This document shows positions 39,122-46,600 of a stretch of 47,876 nucleotides of DNA, piece by piece; position 1 is the first letter of the stretch; every line of letters begins with the position of its first letter. Source of the DNA: Pseudolysinimonas_A sp044239695. Lineage in GTDB: Bacteria; Actinomycetota; Actinomycetes; Actinomycetales; Microbacteriaceae. A model generated the notes under the pieces. The model saw nothing but the letters and a program-made list of their open reading frames with translations. It was not told the origin of the DNA and ran no database searches. The position numbers and the translations under genes are program-made. The stretch is taken from positions 1-47,876 of the forward strand of contig NZ_JBIIAW010000011.1 of the NCBI RefSeq assembly GCF_044239695.1. The letters are read 5' to 3'.

Positions 39122-40829
39122 GCGACACCTTCGACCCGCTGCCGCCGACGAGGAAGTCGAGGTCGGCCCCGGTGTCGGCCTGCATGACGTGGTCGACGTA
39201 CAGCTTCTCCCAGCCCCGGGTCGGGGCGGCGTAGGCGGCTTCGCTCGCGGGGGTCTGGCTGCGCGACTGGAACTCCTCGTCGCTCACGTCGACGTGCAGG
39301 CGGCGGCCCGCGACGTCGACATGGATGACGTCGCCGGTGCGCACGAACGCGAGCGGCCCGCCGGCGGCGGCCTCGGGCGCGGCGTGCAGGATGACGGTGC
39401 CGTAGGCGGTGCCGCTCATCCGGGCGTCGCTGATGCGCACCATGTCGCGCACGCCCGCTTCGAGCAGTTTCCGTGGGAGGGGCATGTTGCCGACCTCGGG
39501 CATGCCCGGGTAGCCCTTGGGGCCGCAGCCGCGCAGCACGAGCACGGTGTCGGCGGTGACGTCGAGATCGGGGTCGTCGATGCGGGCGCGCAGGTCCTCG
39601 ATCGAGTCGAACACGAGCGCCGGGCCGACGTGCTGCAGCAGCTCCGGCGTCGCCGCCGACGGCTTGATGAGCGCGCCGTTCGGAGCGAGGTTGCCGCGCA
39701 GCACGGCGATGCCCGCGTCGGCCATCAGGGGGGCGTCGCGCGGCAGGATGACGGTGTCGTCGAAGACTTCGCGCTCGGTGCCGAGGTAGTCGACGAGCGG
39801 GCGACCGGTCACGGTGATCGGCTCGGGGTGGAACAGGTCCTTCACCTGACTCAGCAGCGCGAGCAGGCCGCCGGCGCGGAACAGGTCGTCCATCAGGAAC
39901 ATGCCGCTCGGCTGGAGGTTCGCGAGCACTGGCACTCCCGCGCCCGCCGCGTCGAAGTCCTCCAACGTGAGGTCGATCCCGAGCCGCCCGGCGATCGCGA
40001 GCAGATGCACGACCGAGTTCGTCGACCCGCCGACCGCGGCGACGGCGATGATGGCGTTGAGGAACGACTGCTTCGTCATGACGTCGCTCGGTGTGCGGTC
40101 GGCCGCCACGAGGTCGACGATCAACCGCCCGGTCTCGTGCGAAAGCGAGAGCAGCCGCGCGTCGGCGGCGGGCGTTCCCGCGAAGCCGGGGATCGTCATC
40201 CCGAGCGCTTCGGCGACGACCGCCATCGTCGACGCGGTGCCCATCGTGTTGCAGTGGCCCTTGCCGCGGATCATCGAGCGCTCGGATTCGACGAACTCGC
40301 CATTGGTGATGCGACCCGCGCGGGCCTCTTCGCTCAGCCGCCAGACGTCGGTGCCGCAGCCGAGCGCCTCGCCGCGGAAGTGGCCGGTGAGCATCGGGCC
40401 TCCGGGCACGACGATCGCCGGGATGTCGACCGACGCCGCTGCCATCAACAGCGCCGGGATGGTCTTGTCGCAGCCGCCGAGCAGCACGAGGCCGTCGATC
40501 GGGTTGGCGCGGAACATCTCCTCCATCGCCATCGCCGCCAGGTTGCGCCAGAGCATCGCGGTGGGCTTCACCTGGGTCTCGCCGAGCGAGACGACGGGGA
40601 GGTTGTACGGCACGCCGCCCGCCTCCCAGATGCCGTTCTTGACGCTCTCGGCGACCTCGTTCAGGTGCTTGTTGCACGGGGTGAGGTCGGACGCGGTGTT
40701 CGCGATCGCGATCTGCGGCTTCGTGCCGTCGAGCGCGTCGACCGGGTTGCCCCGTCGCATCCAGGCCCGGTGGATGTAGGCGTTCCGGTCGTCACCGACG
40801 TACCAGTCCGCGCTTCTCAGGTCATCCAC
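39108..40829 (-). CDS. IlvD/Edd-family sugar acid dehydratase
   Basis: The protein has 573 residues and belongs to the IlvD/Edd family, nearer to L-arabonate/D-xylonate dehydratases than to amino-acid IlvD. The N-terminus 'LRSADWYVGDDRNAYIHRAW' (4-23) is the mark of that branch. Three Cys that hold the [2Fe-2S] cluster are present: Cys52 ('PCNKHL'), Cys120 ('GGCDKT') and Cys193 ('GHCNTMGTAS'). It converts an aldonic acid to the 2-keto-3-deoxy acid with loss of water. The GTG start follows AGGAG. It is the first gene of the minus-strand operon, divergent from the lactonase gene, and the FAD/Fe-S oxidase overlaps its end. The acid may come from L-fucose, L-rhamnose or a pentose; gene content does not settle this. 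Confidence 0.9.
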   Translation of the reverse strand: MDDLRSADWYVGDDRNAYIHRAWMRRGNPVDALDGTKPQIAIANTASDLTPCNKHLNEVAESVKNGIWEAGGVPYNLPVVSLGETQVKPTAMLWRNLAAMAMEEMFRANPIDGLVLLGGCDKTIPALLMAAASVDIPAIVVPGGPMLTGHFRGEALGCGTDVWRLSEEARAGRITNGEFVESERSMIRGKGHCNTMGTASTMAVVAEALGMTIPGFAGTPAADARLLSLSHETGRLIVDLVAADRTPSDVMTKQSFLNAIIAVAAVGGSTNSVVHLLAIAGRLGIDLTLEDFDAAGAGVPVLANLQPSGMFLMDDLFRAGGLLALLSQVKDLFHPEPITVTGRPLVDYLGTEREVFDDTVILPRDAPLMADAGIAVLRGNLAPNGALIKPSAATPELLQHVGPALVFDSIEDLRARIDDPDLDVTADTVLVLRGCGPKGYPGMPEVGNMPLPRKLLEAGVRDMVRISDARMSGTAYGTVILHAAPEAAAGGPLAFVRTGDVIHVDVAGRRLHVDVSDEEFQSRSQTPASEAAYAAPTRGWEKLYVDHVMQADTGADLDFLVGGSGSKVSRESH

Positions 40830-40883
40830 GTCGACTCCTGGCCCTCGTTGGCGAATGCTTTTCCGTTAGTTCGAATATGCGGT

Positions 40884-40889
40884 TACTAT
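40884..40889 (+). promoter_or_regulatory. -10 box for a possibly leaderless lactonase operon
   Basis: TACTAT ends 8 bases before the lactonase ATG (40898), so transcription would begin at or next to the start codon. No Shine-Dalgarno sequence is present. TATGC repeats at 40876-40880 and 40887-40891, 11 bases apart, may be regulator half-sites. Confidence 0.5.
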
Positions 40890-40897
40890 GCTGAATT

Positions 40898-41794
40898 ATG
40901 GCACAGGAGCTGCGCGGCATCGAGGCGACGACCGAGCGGTACGACCTCGCCGAGGGCGTTCTGTTCGACGACCGAGCCGGACTCGTGCGCTTCGTCGACA
41001 TCCGTGAGGGTCGCGTGCTCTCCGCGCGGCTCGACGGCGACCGGCTCGTCGACACGTCCGAGGTGCGCGTCCGCGAGACCGTCGGTGCGGTCGCCCTCGC
41101 CGACGACGGCGGACTCCTCGTCGCAGCCGCGCGGCGGCTCGCCACCATCTCCCCCGACGGCGACCTCTCCTTCGGGCCCGACCTGCTCACCGACGAACGG
41201 CCGATGCGCTTCAACGACGGCGGCGTCGATCCGCAGGGCCGCTTCGTCGTCGGCACCCTCTCGCTCAGCGGACCCGTCGGCACCGAGACGCTGATGCGCA
41301 TCTCGGCCGACGGCTCCGTCGAGACGCTGCGCGAGGGCATCCAGCTCTCCAACGGGGTCGGCTGGTCGCCGGACGGCGCCACGATCTACCACGTCGACAC
41401 TCCGACGAAGACGCTCTCGAGTCACTCGTACGGTCCCGGCGGATTCGACCGCGACGAGCCGTGGGTGCCCGTCGTCACCGACTTCCCCGCGTTCCCCGAC
41501 GGCCTGCGGGTCGACGCCGACGGGATGCTGTGGGTCGCCCAGTTCTCCGGGTCCTGCGTCGTACGGTACGCGCCCGACGGCCGGGAGATCGGCCGCGTGC
41601 TCGTCGATGCCCAGCAACCGACCTGCGTCGGATTCGTCGGCGACCGGCTCGTCATCACCTCCGCGATCGAGCACCTGTCCCCCGAGGAGAGGCTGCCGGC
41701 CGACGGCGCGCTGTTCCTCGCTGACGTCGGCGTCGCCGGCGTCCCGCCGCACCGCTGGAGCGGCTCCACCCGTCCGACCAAGGAGACCTCATGA
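40898..41794 (+). CDS. SMP-30/gluconolactonase-family sugar lactonase
   Basis: The protein has 298 residues and a six-bladed propeller of the SMP-30 type. The metal ligands expected from the family are visible: Glu19 ('LAEGVLFDD'), Asn106 ('MRFNDGGVDPQGRF'), Asn152 ('LSNGVGWSPDG') and Asp201 ('FPDGLRVDADGM'). It hydrolyses an aldonolactone to the aldonic acid, the step between a sugar 1-dehydrogenase and the dehydratase encoded on the other strand. It is cytosolic, and the first gene of the plus-strand operon. The ATG has no ribosome-binding site and may be translated leaderless. The stop overlaps the next ATG (ATGA). Confidence 0.9.
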   Translation: MAQELRGIEATTERYDLAEGVLFDDRAGLVRFVDIREGRVLSARLDGDRLVDTSEVRVRETVGAVALADDGGLLVAAARRLATISPDGDLSFGPDLLTDERPMRFNDGGVDPQGRFVVGTLSLSGPVGTETLMRISADGSVETLREGIQLSNGVGWSPDGATIYHVDTPTKTLSSHSYGPGGFDRDEPWVPVVTDFPAFPDGLRVDADGMLWVAQFSGSCVVRYAPDGREIGRVLVDAQQPTCVGFVGDRLVITSAIEHLSPEERLPADGALFLADVGVAGVPPHRWSGSTRPTKETS

Positions 41795-42651
41795 GACTCG
41801 CCCGCCTCGGCGCCGCCGGATCCGAGACACCCGGCGTCGTCCTCGACGACGACCGGTTCGTCGACCTCAGCGATGTCGTGGATGACTTCGACGAAGCGTT
41901 CTTCGGATCCGGCGCGCTCGCGACCCTGCCCGCCCTCGTCGCGGAGCGCGCCGACCGCGCCGAGCCGCTGGCGGGTCGGCGGTTCGGCGCGCCGATCGCG
42001 CGACCGCACCAGATCCTCTGCGTCGGACTCAACTACCGCGACCACGCCGCCGAGACCGGGCAACCCGTTCCCCACGAGCCGATCATCTTCAACAAGGCCC
42101 CCAATACGCTCGTCGGACCCGACGACGACCTCGTCATCCCGCGCGGCTCGCAGAAGACCGACTGGGAGGTGGAACTCGGCATCGTCATCGGATCGCGGGC
42201 GTCCTACCTCGCCGACGAGACCGAGGCCGCCGCGGCGATCGCCGGCTACGTGCTGGTCAACGACGTGAGCGAACGCGCCTGGCAGATCGAGCGCGGCGGA
42301 CAGTGGGTGAAAGGCAAGTCCGCCCCCACCTTCAACCCGGCCGGGCCCTACCTGGTCACTCCCGACGAGATCGGCGACGTGCTCGACCTCGACCTCTGGC
42401 TCGAGATCGACGGGCAGCGCGTGCAGAACGGGTCGACCTCGACGATGGTCTTCAGCCCGACGTTCGTCGTGCACTACGTGAGCCAGTTCATGACGTTGGA
42501 GCCCGGCGACCTCATCAACACCGGCACGCCGCCGGGGGTGGGGCTCGGGATGTCGCCGAATCGCTACCTGCACGGCGGCGAGACGCTGACGCTCGGCGGT
42601 ACGCGGTTGGGGACCCAGACGCAGCGGGTCATCGCGAACCCGGCGGTGTGA
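41791..42651 (+). CDS. FAH-family hydrolase, probable 2,4-diketo-3-deoxy sugar acid hydrolase
   Basis: The protein has 286 residues with a fumarylacetoacetate hydrolase fold. Metal ligands Glu126 and Glu128 lie in 'DWEVELG' and Asp158 in 'VLVNDVSER'. 'CVGLNYRDHAAETGQPVPHE', 'KGKSAPTFNPAGPYLVTPDE' and 'INTGTPPGVGLGMSP' are strong family marks. The best-known relatives in such clusters are LRA6-type hydrolases, which split 2,4-diketo-3-deoxy-L-rhamnonate or -fuconate into pyruvate and L-lactate; pentose versions give pyruvate and glycolate. The ATG overlaps the lactonase stop. This enzyme is the best pointer to the diketo-acid route rather than an aldolase route. No aldolase gene is nearby. Confidence 0.85.
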   Translation: MRLARLGAAGSETPGVVLDDDRFVDLSDVVDDFDEAFFGSGALATLPALVAERADRAEPLAGRRFGAPIARPHQILCVGLNYRDHAAETGQPVPHEPIIFNKAPNTLVGPDDDLVIPRGSQKTDWEVELGIVIGSRASYLADETEAAAAIAGYVLVNDVSERAWQIERGGQWVKGKSAPTFNPAGPYLVTPDEIGDVLDLDLWLEIDGQRVQNGSTSTMVFSPTFVVHYVSQFMTLEPGDLINTGTPPGVGLGMSPNRYLHGGETLTLGGTRLGTQTQRVIANPAV

Positions 42652-42654
42652 CGG

Positions 42655-43677
42655 ATGCGCGCGCTCGTCGTCACCGCGCCCGGCAAGGCCTCGGTGCACG
42701 AGGTCGAGGCGCCGGTGGCCGGACCCGGCGAACTGCTCGTCGAGGTCGAACGCGTCGGCATCTGCGGCACCGACATCGAGCTCTACACGGGGGAGATGTC
42801 GTACATCGAGGACGGCTACACGCACTTCCCGATCCGGCTCGGCCACGAGTGGACCGGGCGGGTCACCGCGACGGGATCCCTCGACGACGCCGACTGGATC
42901 GGCAAGCGCGTCACCGGCGACACGATGCTCGGCTGCGGGAAATGCGACTACTGCCGCCGCGGTGTGCACCACGTCTGCCCCGACCGGTTCGAGGTGGGCA
43001 TCCGCGACGGCTGGCCGGGCGCCCTCGCCGAGCAGGTGCTCGTGCCGACCCGGTTCGCCTACCCGATCCCCGAAAACGTGTCGGTGACGGCGGCCGCACT
43101 CGTCGAACCCGGCGGCAACTCGCTGCGGGCGGTGCGGGCCGCGGCGCTCGAACCCGGGAAGACCGTACTCATCCTCGGGTCGGGCACGATCGGTCTGCTC
43201 GCCGCGCAATTCGCCCTCGCCGAGGGCGCCGAGGTGCACCTCGCCGGGGTGCGGCCGGGGTCCCTCGATCTCGCCCGCGAGCTCGGCGTGCGACACGTCG
43301 CCACCGTCGACGAGGTGACCGCCGGCGAGGGCGACCGCTTCGACGCCGTCATCGATGGCACGAGCGTCGAGTCGTCCCCCGCGCTCGCCGTGCGGCTCGT
43401 GAAGCCGGCGGGCCGCGTGATCTTCATCGGACTCTCGTCGACCCCGAGCGAGGTCGACACCCGCGCTCTCGCGTTGAAGGACGTCACCGCGGTTGGCATC
43501 CTCTCCGCATCGCCCGGCCTCGCGGGCGCGATCGAGGGGTTCGCGAGCGGCGTCGTCGTGCCCGACCCGATCGTCAGCGAAGTCATCTCGCTCGACGAGG
43601 TGCCGTCGCGGCTCGACGGGACCCGCGGAGCCGATGCCGGGCCCGGGCCCAAAGTGCACGTGGATCCGCGGCGGTGA
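42655..43677 (+). CDS. Zinc-dependent medium-chain dehydrogenase
   Basis: The protein has 340 residues and belongs to the MDR (alcohol/sorbitol dehydrogenase) family. Catalytic zinc residues are Cys37 ('GICGTD') with His64-Glu65 ('LGHEWTG'). The structural zinc lobe has Cys94, 97, 100 and 108 ('CGKCDYCRRGVHHVC'). The cofactor loop is 'ILGSGTIGLLAA'. In this operon it could oxidise the sugar (C1) or a hydroxyl of a pathway intermediate. It begins 3 bases after the hydrolase stop, and the IclR gene overlaps its stop (GTGA). The C-terminus is Gly/Pro-rich and short of the usual last helix. Substrate unknown. Confidence 0.88.
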   Translation: MRALVVTAPGKASVHEVEAPVAGPGELLVEVERVGICGTDIELYTGEMSYIEDGYTHFPIRLGHEWTGRVTATGSLDDADWIGKRVTGDTMLGCGKCDYCRRGVHHVCPDRFEVGIRDGWPGALAEQVLVPTRFAYPIPENVSVTAAALVEPGGNSLRAVRAAALEPGKTVLILGSGTIGLLAAQFALAEGAEVHLAGVRPGSLDLARELGVRHVATVDEVTAGEGDRFDAVIDGTSVESSPALAVRLVKPAGRVIFIGLSSTPSEVDTRALALKDVTAVGILSASPGLAGAIEGFASGVVVPDPIVSEVISLDEVPSRLDGTRGADAGPGPKVHVDPRR

Positions 43678-44453
43678 CCCTCGTGGACGACGAGAAGAGC
43701 GACGAGAGACTGGTCGGCGCCGACCGCGTGCTCGCGCTGCTGGTCGAACTCGCCGGGCATCCCCATGGCGCGACCCTCGAGGAGCTCGCCGCGGTGATGG
43801 GCGGCACGAAGTCGACCATCCACCGAGCCCTCGGCGCTCTCGTGCGGTCGGGGCTCGCCGACCAGTCCGGCCGGGGCCGATACGTTCTCGGCGACGAGTT
43901 CGTGCGGCTCGCCTTCCGGCACCACGCCGCCCGGCCCGAGCTCGAACGGATCGAACCCCTGCTGCGCGAGCTGGCGGCTCGATTCGGAGAGACCACGCAC
44001 TACGCGGTGCTCGATGGCCGCGACGTGGTCTACCGGGCCAAGACCGATCCGGCCGAAGGCGCCGTGCGGCTCACCTCGATGGTCGGCGGACGCAATCCCG
44101 CCGCCACCACGGCTGTCGGCAAGGTGCTGCTCGCCGGGAGTCTGACGACGCGCGCCGACGTGGAGGCCTGGCTCGACGGCACGGCGATCGAGGCCCGCAC
44201 CCCGCACTCGATCACGTCGCTCGACGCCTTCGTCGAGGAGCTGCGGCGCACCCGCGAGCGCGGCTACGGCGTCGATGACCAGGAGAACGAGCTCGGCGTC
44301 AACTGCCTCGCCGTGCCGGTGCACCTCGATGGTTCCCGCACCCCGAGCGGCGCGATCAGCGTGAGCGGACTCGCCTTCCGCTGCCCCCTGTCTCGGCTCG
44401 AAGCCGCGCACGCCGAGATCTCGGCACTCGTCGACGGATTGGCTCGGCGCTGA
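43674..44453 (+). CDS. IclR-family regulator of the sugar-acid operons
   Basis: The protein has 259 residues. The winged helix-turn-helix lies at about residues 15-75 ('ADRVLALLVELAGHPHGATL', 'MGGTKSTIHRALGALVRSGL'). The C-terminal effector domain has 'GGRNPAATTAVGKVLLAG' and 'RERGYGVDDQENELGVNCLA', typical of IclR. It is encoded inside the plus-strand operon, so its level follows pathway expression. It probably binds in the 68-base gap between the divergent dehydratase and lactonase genes. The GTG overlaps the dehydrogenase stop; an alternative GTG lies 9 bases further. Whether it activates or represses is unknown; the effector is likely the sugar acid or its 2-keto-3-deoxy form. Confidence 0.9.
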   Translation: MTLVDDEKSDERLVGADRVLALLVELAGHPHGATLEELAAVMGGTKSTIHRALGALVRSGLADQSGRGRYVLGDEFVRLAFRHHAARPELERIEPLLRELAARFGETTHYAVLDGRDVVYRAKTDPAEGAVRLTSMVGGRNPAATTAVGKVLLAGSLTTRADVEAWLDGTAIEARTPHSITSLDAFVEELRRTRERGYGVDDQENELGVNCLAVPVHLDGSRTPSGAISVSGLAFRCPLSRLEAAHAEISALVDGLARR

Positions 44454-45865
44454 TGGGGTCCACGGTCTTCGAACGGCAGGCACCCGCGGCATCCCTCGTC
44501 GACGCCGCGCTCGCCGGCAGCCGTCCGTCGGTCTTCTGGCTCGACGATGTGACCCGTCCCGCGCATCCGTCACTAGACGCGACGGTCGACGCCGACCTGG
44601 CGATCGTGGGCGGCGGCTACACCGGGCTGTGGACCGCCGTCCGAGCGAAGGAACGCGATCCGGATGCCCGCGTGGTGCTGCTCGAGGCGGGCGGGATCGG
44701 CGGCGCGGCGTCGGGCCGCAACGGGGGGTTCGTCGAGGCGAGCCTGACCCACGGGGAGGCGAACGGCGAGCGACGCTGGCCCGAGGAACTCGCGCAGCTC
44801 GACCGCCTCGGCGCCGCCAACCTCGACGCGATCGAGGAGGCCGTCGGCCGCTACGGGATCGCCGCCGACTTCGAGCGCACGGGCACCCTGAGCGTCGCCG
44901 TCGAACCCCACCAGATCCCCTGGCTCGAGGGCCCCGACACCCCCGACGACGTGTTCCTCGACGAGGCCGCGGTCCGCGGGGAGATCGCCTCGCCCACCTT
45001 CCTCGCCGGGCGCTGGGACCGCAGGTCGACCGCCCTGGTTCACCCGGGCAAGCTCGCCCTCGAGCCGGCCCGCGTGGCCGCCGAGCTCGGAGTCGAGATC
45101 TTCGAGCACTCCCCCGTGCGCCGGCTCGACTCCTCGGCGGATGCCGTGACCGTGCGCACCGAGCGCGGCACGGTGCGGGCCGCGAGGGTGGCGCTCGCGA
45201 CCAACGCGTTCCCGTCGCTGTTGAGGCGCAATCGCTTGATGACCGTCCCGGTCTACGACTACGTGCTGATGACCGAGCCGCTCACCGAGGGGCAGCTCGC
45301 GTCGATCGGCTGGCGCAACCGACAGGGCCTCGCCGACCTCGCGAACCAGTTCCACTACTCCCGGCTGACCGCGGACAACCGGATCCTCTACGGCGGCTAC
45401 GACGCGGTGTACTACTCGGGAGGCCGCATCCGGCCCGAGTACGAGGAGCGTCCCGCGAGCTTCCACCGCCTCGCGAGTCACTTCCTCACGACGTTTCCGC
45501 AACTCGAGGGCATCCGCTTCAGCCACCGTTGGGCCGGCGTCATCGACACGAGCACCCGGTTCTGCGCGTTCTTCGGCACGGCCCGCCGCGGCCGCGTCGC
45601 CTACGCCGCCGGGTTCACCGGACTCGGCGTCGCCGCCACCCGGTTCGCCGCCGACGTCATGCTCGACAAGCTCGACGGCGCGTCGACCGAACTCACCGAG
45701 CTGCGGATGGTGCGGGAGCGCCCGCTGCCGTTCCCACCCGAGCCGGCGGCCTCGATCGGCATCAACCTGACGCGCCGGTCGCTCGACCGCGCCGACCACC
45801 GCGACGGGAAGCGCGACGTGCTGCTGAAGACCCTGGATGCCCTCGGCCTGGGATTCGACTCGTGA
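44453..45865 (+). CDS. FAD-dependent amine/amino acid oxidase-type protein (DAO family)
   Basis: The protein has 470 residues with an N-terminal Rossmann FAD loop 'LAIVGGGYTGLWTA' (49-62), then 'GIGGAASGRNGGFVEASLTH', a DAO-family pattern like gamma-glutamylputrescine oxidase (PuuB). The C-terminal FAD segment is 'AYAAGFTGLGVAATRFAADV'. Such enzymes oxidise secondary or primary amines to an aldehyde or imine with H2O2 release. The ATG shares one base with the IclR stop (TGATG), so it is the same operon, but an amine oxidase does not fit the sugar-acid route in an obvious way. It may serve a linked amino-sugar or a separate substrate. The cupin gene overlaps its stop. Confidence 0.85.
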   Translation: MGSTVFERQAPAASLVDAALAGSRPSVFWLDDVTRPAHPSLDATVDADLAIVGGGYTGLWTAVRAKERDPDARVVLLEAGGIGGAASGRNGGFVEASLTHGEANGERRWPEELAQLDRLGAANLDAIEEAVGRYGIAADFERTGTLSVAVEPHQIPWLEGPDTPDDVFLDEAAVRGEIASPTFLAGRWDRRSTALVHPGKLALEPARVAAELGVEIFEHSPVRRLDSSADAVTVRTERGTVRAARVALATNAFPSLLRRNRLMTVPVYDYVLMTEPLTEGQLASIGWRNRQGLADLANQFHYSRLTADNRILYGGYDAVYYSGGRIRPEYEERPASFHRLASHFLTTFPQLEGIRFSHRWAGVIDTSTRFCAFFGTARRGRVAYAAGFTGLGVAATRFAADVMLDKLDGASTELTELRMVRERPLPFPPEPAASIGINLTRRSLDRADHRDGKRDVLLKTLDALGLGFDS

Positions 45866-46203
45866 CCGCCCTCGAGCCCGGCGTGCTCGTGCGGGCAGCC
45901 GCGGTGGCGCTCGAGCACGAGCCGCTCCCCGCCGACCAGGTGCGGGCGGGAGAACCGACGACCGGGATGCTCGTGCTCGACGAGCGCGATGGGCACGAGA
46001 TCGGCGTCTGGGAGATGACCCCGGGCTCCGCCACCGACACCGAGGTCGACGAGGTGTTCGTCGTGCTCGCCGGGCGGGCGACGGTGTCGTTCGAGGATGG
46101 CCCGGAAATCGACCTCGGCCCCGGGTCGGTCGTGCGTCTCACCGACGGGATGCGCACGACCTGGACCGTGCACGAGACCCTGCGGAAGGTGTATCTGGCC
46201 TAA
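45862..46203 (+). CDS. Small cupin-domain protein
   Basis: The protein has 113 residues forming a single cupin barrel. 'GVWEMTPGSATDTEVDEVFV' and 'VLAGRATVSFEDG' are the first cupin motif region, then 'LGPGSVVRLTDGMRTTWTVH', as in the Cupin_3 (DUF861) group. Metal-binding His are mostly replaced, as is common in this group. It often travels with DAO-type oxidases and may process or bind their product; the reaction is unknown. The GTG overlaps the oxidase stop (GTGA). It is the last gene of the plus-strand operon, and its TAA overlaps the TAG of the convergent membrane-protein gene. Confidence 0.8.
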   Translation: MTALEPGVLVRAAAVALEHEPLPADQVRAGEPTTGMLVLDERDGHEIGVWEMTPGSATDTEVDEVFVVLAGRATVSFEDGPEIDLGPGSVVRLTDGMRTTWTVHETLRKVYLA

Positions 46204-46586
46204 GGCAGCGGGACGAGGAAGGCGGCGATCGCGACGACCGCCGAGATGACCGCGGTCAGCCCGACGATGAGCAGCACCTTGCGCTGATCCTTGCGCCGGT
46301 ACTCGGCTTCGTGCACGGCCTCCTGGGTGCCGAGTTCGCCGAAGTTGAACAGGCCCTGAGCGCCGAAGCGCACGCAGAAGTGGAACGCGGCCTGCAGGAA
46401 CCCGGTCGCCGCGATCGCGACCGGGAGCGCGACGAACAGCCGCACCCAGGCCGGCCACCCGAAGGCGAACGCGAGCACGAGGAACACGACCGCGATCGCG
46501 AGGCCGAGGTAGCCCGACATCCGCCGCTGCCGGATCTCCGCGGGTCCGATGTTGCAGACGCCGGGCTGGTACACGTTCGTGCTCAT
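46200..46586 (-). CDS. Small conserved membrane protein with CNIGPAEI motif
   Basis: The protein has 128 residues. The N-terminus 'QPGVCNIGPAEIRQRRMSGY' (7-26) and middle 'FHFCVRFGAQGLFNFGELGT' (68-87) look conserved, each with a Cys. Two or three membrane helices cover about 24-42, 47-66 and 104-126. I recall similar proteins in actinobacteria and other phyla, without a known function. The two Cys-containing motifs would lie on the same (cytosolic) side if three helices are present. The ATG lies 14 bases after the tRNA-editing gene on the same strand, so the two may be co-transcribed. Possible metal or redox role is a guess. Confidence 0.7.
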   Translation of the reverse strand: MSTNVYQPGVCNIGPAEIRQRRMSGYLGLAIAVVFLVLAFAFGWPAWVRLFVALPVAIAATGFLQAAFHFCVRFGAQGLFNFGELGTQEAVHEAEYRRKDQRKVLLIVGLTAVISAVVAIAAFLVPLP

Positions 46587-46600
46587 GACGTCAGTCTGCG

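Noticed and set aside
37508..39187. Long open frame opposite the FAD/Fe-S oxidase gene (559 codons, plus strand)
   Set aside because: It is rich in Arg, Gly, Val and Asp with no recognisable domain, and mirrors a clear enzyme on the other strand. Such frames are common by-products of high GC.
39108..40829. Dihydroxy-acid dehydratase IlvD of branched-chain amino acid synthesis
   Set aside because: The N-terminal motif is that of sugar-acid dehydratases and all neighbours are sugar-acid enzymes; no ilvB, ilvN or ilvC is near.
39057..41294. 745-codon plus-strand frame across the dehydratase gene and lactonase start
   Set aside because: It crosses two real genes on opposite strands, has no family match and has shadow-like composition.
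41422..43659. 745-codon minus-strand frame opposite the hydrolase and zinc dehydrogenase genes
   Set aside because: It spans several overlapping real genes and is dominated by Asp, Glu, His, Arg and Gly, as expected for an antisense frame.
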